Part shown: one piece after another, positions 5,185 to 5,930 of the stretch
Layout of the letters: the number at the start of each line of letters is the position of its first letter
Position numbering within the stretch: position 1 is the stretch's first letter
NCBI GenBank assembly: GCA_937907715.1
Contig: CALERM010000072.1
Coordinates: forward strand, 1 to 5,930
Length of the DNA stretch: 5,930 bases
Direction of reading: 5' to 3'
DNA from: an uncultured Clostridia bacterium
GTDB lineage: Bacteria > Bacillota > Clostridia > Oscillospirales > Oscillospiraceae
Made by a program: the position numbers and the translations under genes
Notes under the pieces: generated by a model
The model's input: only the letters and a program-made list of their open reading frames with translations
Databases searched by the model: none
Told to the model about the DNA's origin: nothing

Positions 5185-5355
5185 CGTGCGACTCCAATTA
5201 TAACCTGCACGAAAGGGCAGGTGGGTTGCCTCTCCGATGCTTCTCTGCTTCCAACGTCCACCACCGGTCAGAGCCGTGGGCGGGAGGCCTGCAATCGACA
5301 CCGGAAGATTCCGGCATCCCCTGAATATAATGTGGGTTTAAGTGGAGCCGTCACG
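5185..5355 (-). ncRNA. Candidate structured non-coding RNA, about 170 nt, family not assigned
   Basis: The gene-free stretch 5160-5401 folds into nested helices. P1 is a long closing stem joining 5189-5205 to 5335-5350, with 14 Watson-Crick pairs, two mismatches and one bulge, extended by 5185-5188 with 5352-5355. P2 is a hairpin 5204-5208/5217-5221. P3 is 5228-5236/5281-5288, eight pairs with one bulge, carrying a hairpin 5261-5279. P4 is a hairpin 5301-5305/5310-5314. Together they form a multi-branch junction. The strand is uncertain. The 5191/5348 position is a G-U pair only in the leftward RNA, and TGATATTCT (5386-5378 on the - strand) could be an extended -10 element, which favours the - strand. 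No + promoter was found. Known clostridial RNAs of this size, such as 6S or raiA RNA, should be compared. A 3'-UTR element of the DUF1292 mRNA is the main alternative. Confidence 0.45.
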
Positions 5356-5377
5356 CACCCCGCAGGGAAGTCGTGAC
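5350..5377. other. Hairpin next to the candidate RNA
   Basis: GTCACG (5350-5355) pairs perfectly with CGTGAC (5372-5377). Inside the loop CCC (5358-5360) can pair with GGG (5365-5367). There is no T-run on either side, so it is not a standard terminator. Its left arm competes with the outer end of the closing stem of the neighbouring structure, so the two may be alternative folds. Confidence 0.4.
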
Positions 5378-5401
5378 AGAATATCAGGTTTTGGCAGACG
5401 C

Positions 5402-5692
5402 TCAGGTCTCGGAGTCTTCCTCTTCCTCGTCCTCGTACATGAGATCCATCAGCGCACTGTAGACTGCTTCCAGCTCATCCTCGTCGTCGACGGTGACGAG
5501 AATCTCTTCGCCGTTTTCGTCTACCGCTTTTAGAATGCTGACCTCCAGATCCTCCTCGCCGTCGTCTTCGGCAGGAACAAGCGCCAGATATTTGCTTCCT
5601 TCGTATTCCAGCTCTGCCAGAACCTCCAGCTCGTACTCCTTGCCGTCTTCGTCGGTGATGGAGATAAAATCGCTTCCGTATTCGTCGCTCAT
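5402..5692 (-). CDS. DUF1292 family protein (YrzB-like), very acidic
   Basis: This 96-residue cytoplasmic protein has the DUF1292 pattern: an N-terminal MSDEYGSDFISITDEDGKEY, a beta-rich core with EVLAELEYEGSKYLALVPAEDD, then VSILKAVDENGEEILVTV, and a short helical end DELEAVYSALMDLM followed by an acidic tail (EDEEEEDSET). There are no catalytic motifs, membrane segments or signal peptide. The family is widespread in Firmicutes and its molecular role is unknown to me; B. subtilis yrzB is a member. ATG 5692 is chosen because GGAGG (complement of 5701-5705) is 8 bases upstream and a good promoter lies at 5727-5755. The frame stays open further upstream to an ATG at 5842, but that start precedes the promoter and lacks a ribosome binding site. 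No terminator follows the stop, so its transcript may run into the structured region at 5185-5355. Confidence 0.9.
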   Translation of the reverse strand: MSDEYGSDFISITDEDGKEYELEVLAELEYEGSKYLALVPAEDDGEEDLEVSILKAVDENGEEILVTVDDEDELEAVYSALMDLMYEDEEEEDSET

Positions 5693-5726
5693 AGGTGCGT
5701 CCTCCGCATGATTTATTCTTGCCTCT

Positions 5727-5755
5727 ATTTTAGCTGCAAGCGTCCGCAAAATCAA
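5727..5755 (-). promoter_or_regulatory. Promoter of the DUF1292 gene
   Basis: On the - strand TTGATT (5755-5750) and TAAAAT (5732-5727) are 17 bases apart. The predicted transcription start near 5720 gives a leader of about 28 bases that contains the GGAGG ribosome binding site. Confidence 0.75.
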
Positions 5756-5764
5756 GAGGAAATT

Positions 5765-5778
5765 CTGCCATCTGCCAT
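5765..5778. repeat. Two tandem copies of CTGCCAT
   Basis: CTGCCAT occurs at 5765-5771 and again at 5772-5778, just upstream of the DUF1292 -35. It is probably incidental. Confidence 0.6.
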
Positions 5779-5779
5779 C

Positions 5780-5930
5780 TAGGGTGTATTCTTCCAACTC
5801 CCAACGCACCCGGACGGCGGGTCTTTTCACGCTGCACCGCACCAGTTTTCCTTGAAATACGTCAGTATTCCTGCGAAAAAATGTCTTTCTCAGCGCGAAA
5901 ATTCCTCGCTGCCGGTCACATCGGGAGTTT
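5780..5930. other. Non-coding, hairpin-rich segment at the window edge
   Basis: No ORF with a plausible start signal covers this stretch. It holds a 7-bp hairpin (5854-5860 with 5865-5871, 4-base loop) whose one imperfect pair is G-U only on the - strand, a 5-bp hairpin ACCCG/CGGGT (5808-5812 with 5818-5822), and an alternative pairing of GGGTG (5782-5786) with CACCC (5807-5811). It could be the end of a leftward RNA or a dispersed intergenic element continuing beyond the window. Confidence 0.35.

Noticed and set aside
5218..5314. SRP RNA, RNase P, T-box, cobalamin or c-di-GMP riboswitch in the structured region
   Set aside because: The conserved core sequences of these families that I know were not found on either strand.
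5326..5331. TATAAT on the + strand as a promoter for the structured region
   Set aside because: There is no acceptable -35 at 16-18 bases upstream, and it would start transcription at the right end of the structure instead of before it.
5693..5842. N-terminal extension of the DUF1292 frame to an ATG at 5842
   Set aside because: The extension lies upstream of a good promoter (5727-5755), has no ribosome binding site, and family members start at the MSDEY position.

Overview
The window looks like chromosomal sequence from a fairly GC-rich clostridial Firmicute, most likely in the Oscillospiraceae/Ruminococcaceae range. This is inferred from strong AGGAGG-type ribosome binding sites, TTGACA/TATAAT-type promoters with 17-bp spacers, a PrsA-like anchored foldase, a DUF1292 protein and an SdpR/SdpI pair. 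No mobile element, CRISPR array, tRNA or rRNA was seen.

Layout. (1) At 1-367 (+) lies the 3' end of a small two-helix membrane protein gene (DUF6199-like). It converges on the next block at a terminator (374-410) that can work in both directions. (2) Four genes run leftwards between 3473 and 387: a membrane-anchored parvulin-type foldase (3473-1980), a terminator, tcdA for tRNA t6A dehydration (1921-1187), and two overlapping half-size TauE/SafE (TSUP) transporter genes (1129-761 and 767-387). (3) The 3474-3768 region carries divergent promoters: one for the foldase (TTGCAA-17-TATAAT) and one for the rightward operon (TTGACA-17-TATTCT). (4) The rightward operon (3769-5122) encodes an ArsR/SdpR-type repressor and an enlarged SdpI-type membrane protein with an extra C-terminal domain, and ends at a perfect 14-bp terminator hairpin. 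(5) About 280 bases without a convincing ORF follow (5123-5401). They fold into a compact multi-helix structure and probably encode a non-coding RNA of about 170 nt. (6) A DUF1292 gene (5692-5402, -) has a clear promoter. The last 175 bases hold hairpins and no convincing gene.

How the parts work together. The SdpR/SdpI pair fits a self-regulated immunity/signalling module: the repressor binds its own promoter and the membrane protein relieves repression when it senses an antimicrobial peptide. No toxin gene is present here. The two half-size TSUP proteins probably assemble as a hetero-oligomer equivalent to one full transporter. The foldase, TcdA and DUF1292 genes are ordinary housekeeping genes. 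The best candidate for something undescribed, or at least unannotated, is the structured RNA at about 5185-5355, including a possible loop-strand pseudoknot. I could not assign it to a family by eye.
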